A DNA stretch of 44,424 nt from CAYGZC01 sp964354225 (GTDB lineage: Bacteria > Bacteroidota > Ignavibacteria > UBA10030 > SZUA-254): the NCBI GenBank assembly GCA_964354225.1, contig CAYGZC010000209.1:1-44424 (forward strand), in the 5' to 3' direction. How positions within the stretch are numbered: position 1 is the stretch's first letter; each line of letters opens with the position of its first letter. The position numbers and the translations under genes are program-made. The notes beneath the pieces were generated by a model that was not told where the DNA came from, searched no databases, and saw only the letters and a list, made by a program, of their open reading frames with translations. This document shows positions 1-8,058 of the stretch, piece after piece.

Positions 1-254
1 CTTCCGGCTATGAACAAGTTCGATATTATCAAAGAACATATCTTGAACAGCTTTTGAGCAATTGGTTTATTACTAATTTTTTAAAATTTTGTATCTGTTT
101 CTGTAAATCTATCTTTATCTCTAATTTTTCAGATGTCTCATACAGCTAAATCGAACTGGGAATCAATCGTCCAAAGGGATGAAAGATGGACTAAGTCTCT
201 TGAGGGGTGAAATAGTACTCGGGAAGGCTCGACGATAGATGTATTATGATTTTG
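1..254. other. left-edge stretch, no assignable gene
   Basis: No convincing gene is seen. In plus frame 1 an open stretch runs from the window edge to a TGA at 55-57 (18 codons). In plus frame 3 another runs to about position 150. Either could be the tail of a gene whose body lies outside the window, but neither tail is recognisable and the sequence from about 60 to 130 is AT-rich and looks intergenic. Confidence 0.4.
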
Positions 255-288
255 CCTACCGGTTACGTTGGTCGGGGAGTCCGGTAGG
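255..288. terminator. hairpin downstream of the response regulator gene
   Basis: Perfect 8-bp inverted repeat, CCTACCGG (255-262) and CCGGTAGG (281-288), with an 18-nt loop, lying 3 bp beyond the stop codon of the minus-strand response regulator. A T-rich stretch (TTATTATTCTTC) follows on the plus strand, so as a factor-independent terminator it would work better for plus-strand transcripts entering from the left. For the regulator mRNA it would be a 3-prime stabilising stem-loop. Confidence 0.5.
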
Positions 289-291
289 TTA

Positions 292-990
292 TTATTCTTC
301 GATTAATGAGATGACGTTTGAGGTAGTTGAAAAATCTTCGCTTGTGTGTGCGTACTTAGCTATCTGAAGTCGGGTATGCAACGCTAGTTTTTCTAGAACA
401 TTATGAACATGGCTCTTTACTGTATACGGTGAAAGATAAAGCTTCTGTGCAATTTCCTTGTTTGCCATGCCGTCGGAAATCAATTCGATCACTTGCCGCT
501 CACGCTTTGTCATGCGTACCGATTCCATCAGTTTGGAGGAAGGTCCTCTTGTCGCGTTGACTGCGTGTTCGATGATCTGAGAAAAGAGCGAACTAGTCAT
601 GAGAGAAGGCAACACTTTTGTTCCTTGTGCAACTAATCGGATGGTTTTCAGAAAATCGTCGACCGTCGCATCCTTAAGAATAAACCCCGATACTCCAGCT
701 CGCACAAACTCCAAGACATCAGCCTGCATCGGAATGAGATCCATGACAATTACCTTAGTCGCCGGGGAATTTGTCTTCGTCGCTTTCACGAGCTGTAAGC
801 TGTTTTGATTTCGCAAGCCGAGGTCGAGAAGCAGAACATCAGGTTTGAAGCTTTGAATTCTCTGCAAGATATATTCCTTCGTACCGAGCACATCTACAAC
901 CCGGATATCATCATGCTTTTTGATCAACGACGTGATACCTTCACGGAGAAGTCGATTGTCTTCAATAAGGATTAACCGTATTTTCTTCAT
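292..990 (-). CDS. LuxR/NarL-family response regulator
   Basis: A 232-aa two-component response regulator. The N-terminal receiver domain (about 3-120) has the acidic pair E10-D11, phospho-acceptor D56 in a DVLLLDLGL strand and the terminal Lys in FILKDA. The C-terminal LuxR HTH (about 162-220) reads MTKRERQVIELISDGMANKE then TVKSHVHNVLEKL. The switch Thr/Ser normally found after the fourth beta strand is Asp (VIVMDL), which may change how phosphorylation is read out. It is divergent from the HAMP histidine kinase at 1564, a likely but unproven partner, across a 573-bp gap. The product should bind DNA in the cytoplasm. The target genes cannot be told from the window. Length is normal for the family. 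Confidence 0.9.
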   Translation of the reverse strand: MKKIRLILIEDNRLLREGITSLIKKHDDIRVVDVLGTKEYILQRIQSFKPDVLLLDLGLRNQNSLQLVKATKTNSPATKVIVMDLIPMQADVLEFVRAGVSGFILKDATVDDFLKTIRLVAQGTKVLPSLMTSSLFSQIIEHAVNATRGPSSKLMESVRMTKRERQVIELISDGMANKEIAQKLYLSPYTVKSHVHNVLEKLALHTRLQIAKYAHTSEDFSTTSNVISLIEE

Positions 991-1563
991 TGAATAGCCT
1001 TTCCTTCTTAGCGCAGATCCCGACAGTTACATTTTTAGACAAGATAAGAAATTCTATAAGTTTATGCAACCAAAAAAACTCAGGGCAACTGGGGTAATAG
1101 AGGAACAAGCGAGTGCCCCGAGAGCGAAAAAGCAATAGAAATGGCAGTTCAAAGGGAAAATGTTGAAATTGGGTGATATTGCTAAAATTTATGTAGATCA
1201 TATGAATTTTACCCTAATTACGCTCTATTCTTTTTTGTAAGATGTAGACTTTGGTTTGACTAGCTCCCATAATATGTACCAACTGGAATTTAGTTAATTC
1301 ATTTTTGGTCTGTACTCCATTTTCAGTCTTATTTTGAAAACAGTTGATGTAGGAGAAAATCGATCGTTACTGGTAGGGTGTTGATGATTTTGCTTAGGAT
1401 ATTTCTGGTGACTATCTAAAAGTTTGAAATGTGAATTTATTCAGTCGTCTCTATAGTTGCGCATAAAGATTGAAACAATTATATTAAATTTGAGTATATT
1501 TTCTGTGATCATTAAAACAACTGGCAGGAAGTCGTTCAGAATTATCTAACGGTATATTGTAGC
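991..1563. other. divergent intergenic region, regulator / kinase
   Basis: 573 bp between the starts of two divergent two-component genes. The sequence is AT-rich. Short open frames on the minus strand here (for example 962-1201) overlap the regulator start and have no recognisable domain. Both promoters must lie here, but no box stands out well enough to name. No strong ribosome-binding site precedes the kinase ATG. Confidence 0.5.
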
Positions 1564-3075
1564 ATGAACCTGACTATCAACATAAAAATGATGATGAGAT
1601 TAGGCGTAATCATTATACTGATGATTACCGTCAATGCATACAATCTATACCAGCTTGTCACCATTTCAAAGACCGCTAAAGCTACCCTTACTTCTGAAGT
1701 CAAGTCTATTGACATCGCTAAACATCTCCAATCCTTACTTCACGAAGAGGAACGAAATGCATATAAATATTGGATTTCATATGACAAGATTTATTTTGAT
1801 TTATTCGTCGGAGGAAGTAAAAAATTTAAAGAAGCAGGAGACTCATTATTAATCACACAATCAGACCATAGTGGAAAACAATTAATCAATAATATTCAGC
1901 GGACTCATGCCTGGTTCGTTTCACAGGTTACTCCTTTTGATCAGAGCGAACAATTATTAAAAACAGAAATAAACAAATTGGAGGAACAGAAACGCACCGA
2001 CAGCCTTCATGCCCTCCATACCAATCTGGATGATCTTATCCAGCTCAATCAAGTGTTAATCGAGAGTGCAATGATTAATGTCGAAGCGATTACCACTCGA
2101 TCCTGGGGTGTTTCTTTAATTCTTACATTATGCACATTTATCGCAGCAATTATACTCGCCGTAATAATTTCTCGAACGATAACCAAACCTATAAAGGTTC
2201 TCATTCATGGAACTGAACAAATCGCTCGCGGCTCTTTCGAACCTATCAAGGTTGCCTCACGCGATGAGATTGCCCAACTTGCTGGAGCCGTCAATGACAT
2301 GAGTGAAAAATTAAAAAAAATCGATGAACATAAAAGTGAACTCATGCAAAACATTGCCCACGAATTACGGACGCCTTTTCAGATGATACTTGCAGCGTTG
2401 TACAAACTCAACCGACAAGAAACTGGTCCCTTAAATGAACAGCAGATCGAATTACTCGAATCGATACGTAAGAGCACTACAGCATCGACCAATTATACCA
2501 ACCAATTATTAGATATTGCAAAAATAGATGCTGGAATGATGGAGTATAATCTCAAACCAATTGATTTGCTCTCCATGGTTAAACCAATAGTTGATAATGC
2601 CCGTTTGATTGCTTCACAAAAGGAAATCACCATAATATTGCATTCGGAACCTGTTCCAATAATCGTAGTTGACGAAGAGAAAATATTTGCGGTTGTTAAC
2701 AATCTACTTAGTAATGCGATAAAATATACCGGTCGTGGTGGAAGAATTACCATTTATGTCTCCCGAGTGAGAAATAATGCAAAGATATCGGTGGAAGATT
2801 CTGGTATTGGCATCGCACAGGAGGAACTTGCAAAAGTATTCAACAAATTCTTCCAAGCAAAAAATGCATCGCAGGTTTCTTCAAAGGGCACAGGCATCGG
2901 ATTAGCGTTGGTTAAAGCATATACGGAGGGGCATGGTGGTAAAGTGTCAGTAAAAAGTGTTATTGGAGTCGGAACCACGTTCCAGGTAGAGCTTCCCATT
3001 ATTCTGGAACATCATCAGTTTGATGTCGCAGAAGACTCAATATCAACACAAAGGACTTCTCATGAAAACTTATAG
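1564..3075 (+). CDS. HAMP-domain sensor histidine kinase
   Basis: A 503-aa membrane histidine kinase. One TM segment is at about 12-31, followed by a roughly 150-residue periplasmic sensor region rich in helix-forming residues, which resembles four-helix-bundle (CHASE3-like) sensors. TM2 is at about 181-203 and HAMP at 204-252. The HisKA domain has the phospho-accepting H266 in AHELRTPF. HATPase_c follows with N box NNLLSNAIKYTG, G1 EDSGIGI, F box FNKFFQAK and G2 GTGIGLAL. All catalytic boxes look intact. The start is uncertain: ATG 1564 has no good Shine-Dalgarno, and the ATGATGATG run at 1588-1596 would give a slightly shorter N-terminus. Its last 14 nt overlap the following lipoprotein gene, so the two are co-transcribed and probably translationally coupled. 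Confidence 0.92.
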   Translation: MNLTINIKMMMRLGVIIILMITVNAYNLYQLVTISKTAKATLTSEVKSIDIAKHLQSLLHEEERNAYKYWISYDKIYFDLFVGGSKKFKEAGDSLLITQSDHSGKQLINNIQRTHAWFVSQVTPFDQSEQLLKTEINKLEEQKRTDSLHALHTNLDDLIQLNQVLIESAMINVEAITTRSWGVSLILTLCTFIAAIILAVIISRTITKPIKVLIHGTEQIARGSFEPIKVASRDEIAQLAGAVNDMSEKLKKIDEHKSELMQNIAHELRTPFQMILAALYKLNRQETGPLNEQQIELLESIRKSTTASTNYTNQLLDIAKIDAGMMEYNLKPIDLLSMVKPIVDNARLIASQKEITIILHSEPVPIIVVDEEKIFAVVNNLLSNAIKYTGRGGRITIYVSRVRNNAKISVEDSGIGIAQEELAKVFNKFFQAKNASQVSSKGTGIGLALVKAYTEGHGGKVSVKSVIGVGTTFQVELPIILEHHQFDVAEDSISTQRTSHENL

Positions 3076-3502
3076 AATTATACTGGTACTGATTACCTTA
3101 TATCTTATAGGATGTACGGGGACGAATAATTCAAGTAAAAACAAACAGGAACTGGAGGCTGCCTACCATATAAATATTGCCGATAGTCTTCTTATAACAT
3201 CATTATTACAAAAGGCAACAAATGAATATTTATTTATCGCAAAACAGTATTCAACGACAAAATATTATCCTGAAGCAGTTCTGAAATCCGCGATTTTATA
3301 TGCCAATACACAGAATCCCGTTGCGGATGACAGCACATCACTTTATTGGTACCATGTCTATCTTACACTTCCAATCTCCGACCAAGAAATAGAAATTACA
3401 AATTCATGCATAATGTTATTAGAACGTATTAAATCACTTCGCGAAGAACTTCGAAAACTGAGGGAGGTGGACGTGCAAATGAATAAAAAAGAAATTAAAT
3501 AA
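3062..3502 (+). CDS. small lipoprotein with TPR-like and coiled-coil parts
   Basis: A 146-aa protein starting at ATG 3062, inside the last codons of the histidine kinase. AGGACT lies just upstream of this ATG, so it is preferred over an in-frame ATG at 3020. The N-terminus is a signal peptide with a lipobox-like end, LYLIGC, predicting lipidation at the Cys (residue 17 or so). The middle (ATNEYLFIAKQYSTTKYYPEA) looks like a TPR or YbgF-type helical pair. The C-terminal ~35 residues are charged and heptad-like (RIKSLREELRKLREV), probably a coiled coil. The role is unknown. Tight linkage to the kinase suggests an envelope accessory or sensor partner, which is inference. Confidence 0.8.
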   Translation: MKTYRIILVLITLYLIGCTGTNNSSKNKQELEAAYHINIADSLLITSLLQKATNEYLFIAKQYSTTKYYPEAVLKSAILYANTQNPVADDSTSLYWYHVYLTLPISDQEIEITNSCIMLLERIKSLREELRKLREVDVQMNKKEIK

Positions 3503-3517
3503 AATTTTAGGTAATTG

Positions 3518-3639
3518 TTTCGCTCATTCGATTTGGAGTCAACTGTAAAGCTCTTTATTATTTTTGTACTACATCGATCATTGATCTTCCATCCTTATCA
3601 ATATTTTCAGGAGATGTAATCACCCTTCTAAAACTTCTC
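3518..3639. repeat. degenerate direct repeat, copy A (3-prime side of ORF6N gene)
   Basis: About 122 bp, matching 4227-4346 in the same orientation at roughly three quarters identity by eye. Shared blocks include GTAAAGCTCTTTA, CTTATCAATA, TAATCACCCT and AAAACTTCTC, in the same order and with nearly the same spacing. The two copies bracket the ORF6N gene. Confidence 0.75.
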
Positions 3640-3655
3640 TACCTCACATTTCATA

Positions 3656-4207
3656 TCAAAAGTCTCTCTTCTTTATTCGATACTTTACTTTCGGCTCGTC
3701 AACTTGGAAGCCAATGCGTTTCTTCGGTGGCTCGGGTGTTGTCATAAGCTTTCGAATCGCCTCAAAGATAACGTGTATTTCATCATCGTGCTTTTCAATC
3801 TTCATTTCGAGCTGCTTAAGTTTTAATGCGAGCTCCTTATGCGTGGAGAGAATTCCCCGAAGCTTGACAAATGCACGCATAATGGCTATGTTCATTTGTA
3901 TCGCTCTTGGGCTATTGAGAACACTCGAGAGCATCGCAACCCCTTGTTCGGTGAACGCATATACTGCCTTAGAGTACTTCAAGGATGTCACAAATTGTGA
4001 TATCCTCAAAATTTCTTCTCTCGTCAGGTAGAACATGAAATCTTCCGGGAATCTATCGCTGTTACGCTTAACTGCCTGCATCAGCACTCTCGTTTCTATA
4101 CCATAAATTTCTGCAAGATGTGGACCCAACACCACTTTTTGCCCTCGCATCAGAAGAATCTTATGTTCTACAGCTTCCGGTACAATTATATCAAGTTGCT
4201 TTCCCAT
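3656..4207 (-). CDS. ORF6N-domain protein (phage/mobile-type DNA-binding)
   Basis: A 183-aa protein. Residues about 8-95 match the ORF6N domain in pattern: an initial IVPEAVEHKILLMRGQKVVL segment, then LAEIYGIETRVLMQAVKRN, RFPEDFMFYLT and YAFTEQGVAMLSSVL. The rest is a helical region with a coiled-coil stretch (about 115-150) and a basic tail. ORF6N/KilA-N proteins are found in phages and as isolated chromosomal genes in Bacteroidota-type genomes, where their job is mostly unknown; DNA binding or transcription control is usual speculation. The gene stands alone, between two ~120-bp direct repeats, which suggests a mobile or formerly mobile cassette. Confidence 0.85.
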   Translation of the reverse strand: MGKQLDIIVPEAVEHKILLMRGQKVVLGPHLAEIYGIETRVLMQAVKRNSDRFPEDFMFYLTREEILRISQFVTSLKYSKAVYAFTEQGVAMLSSVLNSPRAIQMNIAIMRAFVKLRGILSTHKELALKLKQLEMKIEKHDDEIHVIFEAIRKLMTTPEPPKKRIGFQVDEPKVKYRIKKRDF

Positions 4208-4226
4208 GTAACTTAATGTGTTTTTA

Positions 4227-4346
4227 TTTCGTTACTCGATATAGTGTCAATTGTAAAGCTCTTTAATATTCTTGCAATATACAATCCTCGGTCTTCCACC
4301 CTTATCAATACTTTCCAAAAAAATAATCACCCTATGAAAACTTCTC
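4227..4346. repeat. degenerate direct repeat, copy B (5-prime side of ORF6N gene)
   Basis: Partner of the copy at 3518-3639, same orientation, about 709 bp away. It begins 20 bp upstream of the ORF6N ATG, so it may also carry that gene's promoter. Confidence 0.75.
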
Positions 4347-4390
4347 ATCATGACGATATGCAATATAGTACTTTCTTTTTAAAACATCAA

Positions 4391-4421
4391 CGCCTCATCT
4401 TAATAGTTATAAAATGAGGCG
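4391..4421 (-). terminator. possible terminator hairpin for the M16/nuo operon
   Basis: Perfect 8-bp arms CGCCTCAT (4391-4398) and ATGAGGCG (4414-4421) with a 15-nt AT-rich loop. Read on the minus strand it lies about 140 nt beyond the stop of the M16 gene at 4563 and is followed by TTGATGTTTT. The T-tract is imperfect, so termination is plausible but not certain. Confidence 0.45.
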
Positions 4422-4459
4422 CTGATTGATAATAGGTAGTTAAATCTACCGACAGTTAG

Positions 4460-4481
4460 TGTCATGGTATGGACCATGACA
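4460..4481. repeat. palindromic repeat, copy 1
   Basis: Interrupted palindrome with 9-bp arms TGTCATGGT and ACCATGACA around a 4-nt centre. A 20-bp direct match (TCATGGTATG, R A/Y, CATGACA) recurs at 4531-4550. It sits between the 3-prime end of an M16 gene and the start side of the ORF6N gene. Confidence 0.7.
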
Positions 4482-4530
4482 CCCCCTGCAATCCATCCTT
4501 TTCATGATGTCACGAACCATTTAGTGACAC

Positions 4531-4550
4531 TCATGGTATGAATCATGACA
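4531..4550. repeat. palindromic repeat, copy 2
   Basis: Second, slightly degraded copy of the palindrome at 4460-4481 (arms TCATG and CATGA, 69 bp away, same orientation). A GTCAC/GTGAC inverted pair lies between the two copies. It starts 13 bp beyond the stop of the M16 gene. Confidence 0.65.
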
Positions 4551-4562
4551 GCCAGATAAAAA

Positions 4563-6062
4563 TCAGTCCCCTTTATCCAGCTTCGGCGCTTTACCCAACA
4601 CATCATCTATCGTGAGATTCTTTATCTTACCATACTTAAGGTTGCCAACCGGTTTCTCGATTGTTTTTCTATCGCCCACAACGATGATAGAAACTTTCTC
4701 CGGCTCGATATATTTCTTTGCCACACGCTGAACATCATCTTTTGTAACTGCAAGAATGTTTTTTGTGAAGTTATTGAAATAATCGTCGGGTAAATTGTAT
4801 ATAACAATATCGGCAAGCTGTCCGGCAATCTGTTGAACCGTTTGGAAACTTTCGGGATAACGGAGCGTGAGATAATTCTTCGCACGGGTCAATTCATCGT
4901 CGGATACCGGCTCAAGAATTCGATTAAGCTCAAAGAAGAATTGAAACAGTGCGCTATCGGTCACTGCTGTTTGAACGGCGGAACCCGCAAGGAACGGTCC
5001 CGGCATCATGCGAAAATCGAAACTAGAGCTTGCACCGTAAGTGTAGCCGTGTAGCTCACGCAAATTCTGATTCAGCCGCGATGAAAATGAGCCGCCTAAT
5101 ATCGTATTCATAACACGGAGTGCATAGTAATCTTCCGTCATCCGATCCACACCAATGCGACCGATACGAATTTCGGATTGCGGCGCACCGGGTTTATCTA
5201 TCATGTAAATAGTTCGTTCTTTAACCTGTTCAGCTATCGGGAATAATAACTGCTCAACTTTTCCACCTTCCCATTTACCAAATATTGTTTCAAGTTTCGG
5301 AAGAATCGCTTCAGGAGAAATATCACCGACAACGATTAAGTTGGCATTCCCCGGATTGAAATATGTCTGATGGAATTTTTTCAAATCCTCAATCTTGAGT
5401 GCGCGTATACTCTTTTCGTTTCCAATATTCGGTTTACCGTAAGGATGATCGTTACCAAAAAGCGTCTTACTGAACTGGACAGAAGCGATTGCCCGCGGCT
5501 CATCGTGCCACTGCATCAATGTTGTGAGTCGCTCTTTTCGGTTGCGCTCCAATTCTTCTTTTGGGAACGTCGGTCGCAAACACATATCTCCGAAGAGTGT
5601 TAGAGCATCATCAAGCTTTGAGAGTGGCGTGAACATTGAAACTCCTGCTGTATGCCAGCCGGCAAATGCTGAAATGTTCGCACCTAAAAAGTCGATTGCG
5701 TCTGCCAACTCGAGCGCATTTCGTGTTCCGGCACCTTCTTCCATCATCGCTGTTGTCATACTCGCGAGACCGGGTTTATCTTTGGGATCGTTCACCACAC
5801 CAGCCCGAATCAAAAGTTCTACTTCAACCAAGGGAACTTGATGCTTCTCCATGAGAACGACAGAAATACCGTTTGACAACTTGAGATGTTGGATTGCCGG
5901 TAATTTCATGGATGGCGGTGGTCCAAGTTCCGGCGGCTTTGAACGGTCAGGAACTTGTGAGTAAGAAAAAGTTACCAACAATAATACAATTCCCAATCCT
6001 ATCATCAGATCCTTCGCTACGCTCAGGATGACATTTTTACTTTTGACTTTTGACTTTTTCAT
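4563..6062 (-). CDS. M16 peptidase-like protein, probably non-catalytic subunit
   Basis: A 499-aa secreted M16 (pitrilysin/insulinase) family protein with a signal peptide ending near TFSYSQ. Both M16 halves are present. The zinc motif HxxEH is absent: the equivalent helix reads SMTTAMMEEGAGTRNALEL, without histidines. Bacterial M16 pairs often have one catalytic and one non-catalytic subunit, and the catalytic partner lies directly upstream, 2 bp away. The R/Y-bearing C-terminal half (RELHGYTYGASSSFDFR) is typical of the substrate-binding subunit. ATG 6062 has AAGGAG ten bases upstream. Residues 10-19 are encoded by an intergenic-type repeat (see 6006-6032), so a start at the Met codon at 6005, preceded by GAAGGATCTG, is also possible. 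Confidence 0.9.
   Translation of the reverse strand: MKKSKVKSKNVILSVAKDLMIGLGIVLLLVTFSYSQVPDRSKPPELGPPPSMKLPAIQHLKLSNGISVVLMEKHQVPLVEVELLIRAGVVNDPKDKPGLASMTTAMMEEGAGTRNALELADAIDFLGANISAFAGWHTAGVSMFTPLSKLDDALTLFGDMCLRPTFPKEELERNRKERLTTLMQWHDEPRAIASVQFSKTLFGNDHPYGKPNIGNEKSIRALKIEDLKKFHQTYFNPGNANLIVVGDISPEAILPKLETIFGKWEGGKVEQLLFPIAEQVKERTIYMIDKPGAPQSEIRIGRIGVDRMTEDYYALRVMNTILGGSFSSRLNQNLRELHGYTYGASSSFDFRMMPGPFLAGSAVQTAVTDSALFQFFFELNRILEPVSDDELTRAKNYLTLRYPESFQTVQQIAGQLADIVIYNLPDDYFNNFTKNILAVTKDDVQRVAKKYIEPEKVSIIVVGDRKTIEKPVGNLKYGKIKNLTIDDVLGKAPKLDKGD
6006..6032 (-). repeat. intergenic-type repeat read as NVILSVAKDL inside a gene start
   Basis: A 27-bp block whose minus-strand reading gives GTCATCCTGAGCG, TAGCGAAGGATCTG. 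From general experience this is a common dispersed repeat in bacterial genomes and is often mistranslated as VILSVAKDL. Here it is in frame within the signal-peptide region of the non-catalytic M16 gene. A diverged relative (CCTTCACTACGTTCAGGAC) occurs near 25970-25990. Confidence 0.6.
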
Positions 6063-6064
6063 TG

Positions 6065-7432
6065 TTACTTATCTCCTTTCTCGGGGACGGCTAATTCTTT
6101 TTTACCCTGGGGCACGATGCTTAAAACAACATCACCGTCATCGCGCAAATATGTTTGAGCAATACTTTGAATATCGTCAGGAGTGAGTGCTTTATATCGG
6201 GCGAGGTCTTCATTGAAGTAATCAGGATTTCCGGTTTCAACATAATAATCATTCAGCAAGTCTGCTTTACCACCGAAACCACCGACACGCTCCATCCTCA
6301 TGAGAAAACTTACTTCATACTGGTTGACAGCGCGCTGAACTTCCCGAAGCGAAGGTGTTTCATTTTTGACTTTATTAATCTCCTCGCGAATAATTTTCTC
6401 CAACTCTGTCAGCGTGTGCCCACTCCGCGCGGTTACAATAACCGAGAATACTGAAGTAAGCATGCTTGCATCTTGATATGCACTTACATCTTGTGCAATC
6501 TGAAGATCGTACACGAGACGTTTGTACAAGCGGGAGTTTTTTCCACCGGCAAGAACGTTAGCTAAGATATCTAATTCCGCATCACCCGGTGCGAAATGTT
6601 TTGGTGTTATCCAATTGAGATATAAACGCGGGAGTTGAACTTTATCTTCAAGCACGATTCTCTTCTCTTCCGCTAAATATGCAACGGGCTGCTGGAGAGG
6701 CATAACAGGTTTCGCTCTTGGCACATCGCTGAACCATTTAGTGATAAGCTCTTTGGTCTTCACCGGATCGATATCACCTGCAACAACGAGACTTGCATTA
6801 TTGGAAACGTAATACTTTTTAAAAAATTCGACCACATCCTCAAAACTCGCTGCCGATAAATCTTCCTGCGAGCCGATTGTGGGCCAATGGTATGGATGAT
6901 CAGCTGGAAATAAATTTTCACCGATAACGATAGATGACATTCCGTACGGACGATTCTCGTACGATTGTCGGCGCTCGTTCTTCACAACATCACGCTGTGC
7001 ATCGACTTTTTCCGGTGTCATCACATCAACTAAATATCCTAAGCGGTCTGATTCGAGAAAGAGCGCAAGCTCGGTTGCGCTGTTAGGGAAGTTTTCCCAA
7101 TAGTTTGTGCGATCGGAAGATGTTGAGCCGTTATTATCGCCACCGGCAGCTTCAAGCCACTCGTCGAATTTACCGACCGGAACATTTTTCGATCCCATAA
7201 ACATGAGATGCTCGAATAGATGAGCGAAACCGGTTCGTCCCGGTTTCTCATTCCCCGAACCAACATGGTACCAAATGTTCGCCGTTGCCGTAGGCAGCGT
7301 ATGATCCTCGTGAAGAATCACAGTCAATCCATTAGGCAGTGTAAATTTCTCGAATTTAACACTAAGCTGAGAAATACCTAAATTGATAAGTAATAGAAAA
7401 AGAAAAGAATACAAGAGGTACTTTAACTTCAT
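6065..7432 (-). CDS. M16 family zinc metallopeptidase, catalytic subunit
   Basis: A 455-aa secreted M16 peptidase. The N-terminal hydrophobic segment (about 4-20) is a signal peptide. The inverted zinc motif is H71-L-F-E74-H75 in TGFAHLFEHLMFMGS, and the distal Glu is in VVKNERRQSYENRPYG about 75 residues on, so the site looks complete. Both M16 domains are present and the length is normal. It lies just downstream of nuoI (58 bp) and 2 bp before the non-catalytic M16 gene, with which it probably forms a periplasmic heterodimer that cuts peptides or misfolded protein fragments. The 3-prime end provides the AAGGAG that serves the next gene. Confidence 0.93.
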   Translation of the reverse strand: MKLKYLLYSFLFLLLINLGISQLSVKFEKFTLPNGLTVILHEDHTLPTATANIWYHVGSGNEKPGRTGFAHLFEHLMFMGSKNVPVGKFDEWLEAAGGDNNGSTSSDRTNYWENFPNSATELALFLESDRLGYLVDVMTPEKVDAQRDVVKNERRQSYENRPYGMSSIVIGENLFPADHPYHWPTIGSQEDLSAASFEDVVEFFKKYYVSNNASLVVAGDIDPVKTKELITKWFSDVPRAKPVMPLQQPVAYLAEEKRIVLEDKVQLPRLYLNWITPKHFAPGDAELDILANVLAGGKNSRLYKRLVYDLQIAQDVSAYQDASMLTSVFSVIVTARSGHTLTELEKIIREEINKVKNETPSLREVQRAVNQYEVSFLMRMERVGGFGGKADLLNDYYVETGNPDYFNEDLARYKALTPDDIQSIAQTYLRDDGDVVLSIVPQGKKELAVPEKGDK

Positions 7433-7490
7433 ATATACTCCAAATTAATTTTTGATTATAAGATTTAGATTAAGATTATAAAACATTTTA

Positions 7491-8003
7491 TTACCGATGT
7501 TGACGTAAGAACTCCAATCTATCTTTCAGCTTGTCTGCAGGTGTCAAAAGTTTATCTTTTCCATATATTCCATCCTCCTGCCTGGTGAAAGTCAGCTCAT
7601 AATCCTGACTCATCACAATAGCTTCCTCAGGACATACTTCTTCGCAGAAGCCGCAGAAGATGCAGCGCAGCATGTTGATCTCAAATTTAACAGGATAACG
7701 TTCTTTGGAAAGTTCTGTTTCGGATGCCTGGACTTCTATTGCAAGTGCCGGACAAACCCGTGAGCATAATCCACATGCAACACATCGCTCTATCCCATTT
7801 TGTTCAACGAGAACTGGTCTTCCCCTGAATGATGACGGTGGATGCCATTTCACTTCAGGATATTGGCGTGTGAACTTTGGTCGAAATACTTGCGAAAGCG
7901 TGATCTTCATTCCATTTATTATCTGTGGAATGTAAAACTGCTCATACCATCTAAGGTCTTTTCTATGTACGATTGGTTTTTGTTTTTCCATAAAATTTGT
8001 CAT
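7491..8003 (-). CDS. nuoI: NADH-quinone oxidoreductase subunit I
   Basis: A 170-aa ferredoxin-like subunit of complex I that carries clusters N6a and N6b and passes electrons from NuoG towards the quinone site. Two 4Fe-4S motifs are clear: CVACGLCSRVCPA and CIFCGFCEEVCPEEA. The N-terminus (MKITLSQVFRPKFTRQYPE) is the usual membrane-proximal segment. A second in-frame ATG at 7991 (MEKQKP) is an equally possible start, as neither has a strong Shine-Dalgarno. It follows nuoH after a 55-bp spacer containing a hairpin. nuoJ-N do not follow; two M16 peptidase genes come next. Confidence 0.95.
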   Translation of the reverse strand: MTNFMEKQKPIVHRKDLRWYEQFYIPQIINGMKITLSQVFRPKFTRQYPEVKWHPPSSFRGRPVLVEQNGIERCVACGLCSRVCPALAIEVQASETELSKERYPVKFEINMLRCIFCGFCEEVCPEEAIVMSQDYELTFTRQEDGIYGKDKLLTPADKLKDRLEFLRQHR

Positions 8004-8019
8004 TGATCTTTAGTCACTT

Positions 8020-8045
8020 GTCATTGGTTCCTAATGACCAATGAC
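8020..8045. repeat. hairpin in the nuoH-nuoI spacer
   Basis: Perfect 9-bp arms GTCATTGGT (8020-8028) and ACCAATGAC (8037-8045) with an 8-nt loop, flanked by further GTCA/TGAC words. It has no T-tract, so it is more likely an intergenic repeat or an mRNA-processing stem than a terminator. Confidence 0.6.
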
Positions 8046-8058
8046 GAATAACAAATGT

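Noticed and set aside
962..1201. 79-codon minus-strand frame upstream of the response regulator
   Set aside because: It overlaps the regulator start, has no domain, no ribosome-binding site and odd composition.
1505..1560. TGGCAG...GTTCA in front of the histidine kinase as a sigma-54 promoter
   Set aside because: The GG and GC elements do not have the 10-bp spacing and the -12 GC is absent.
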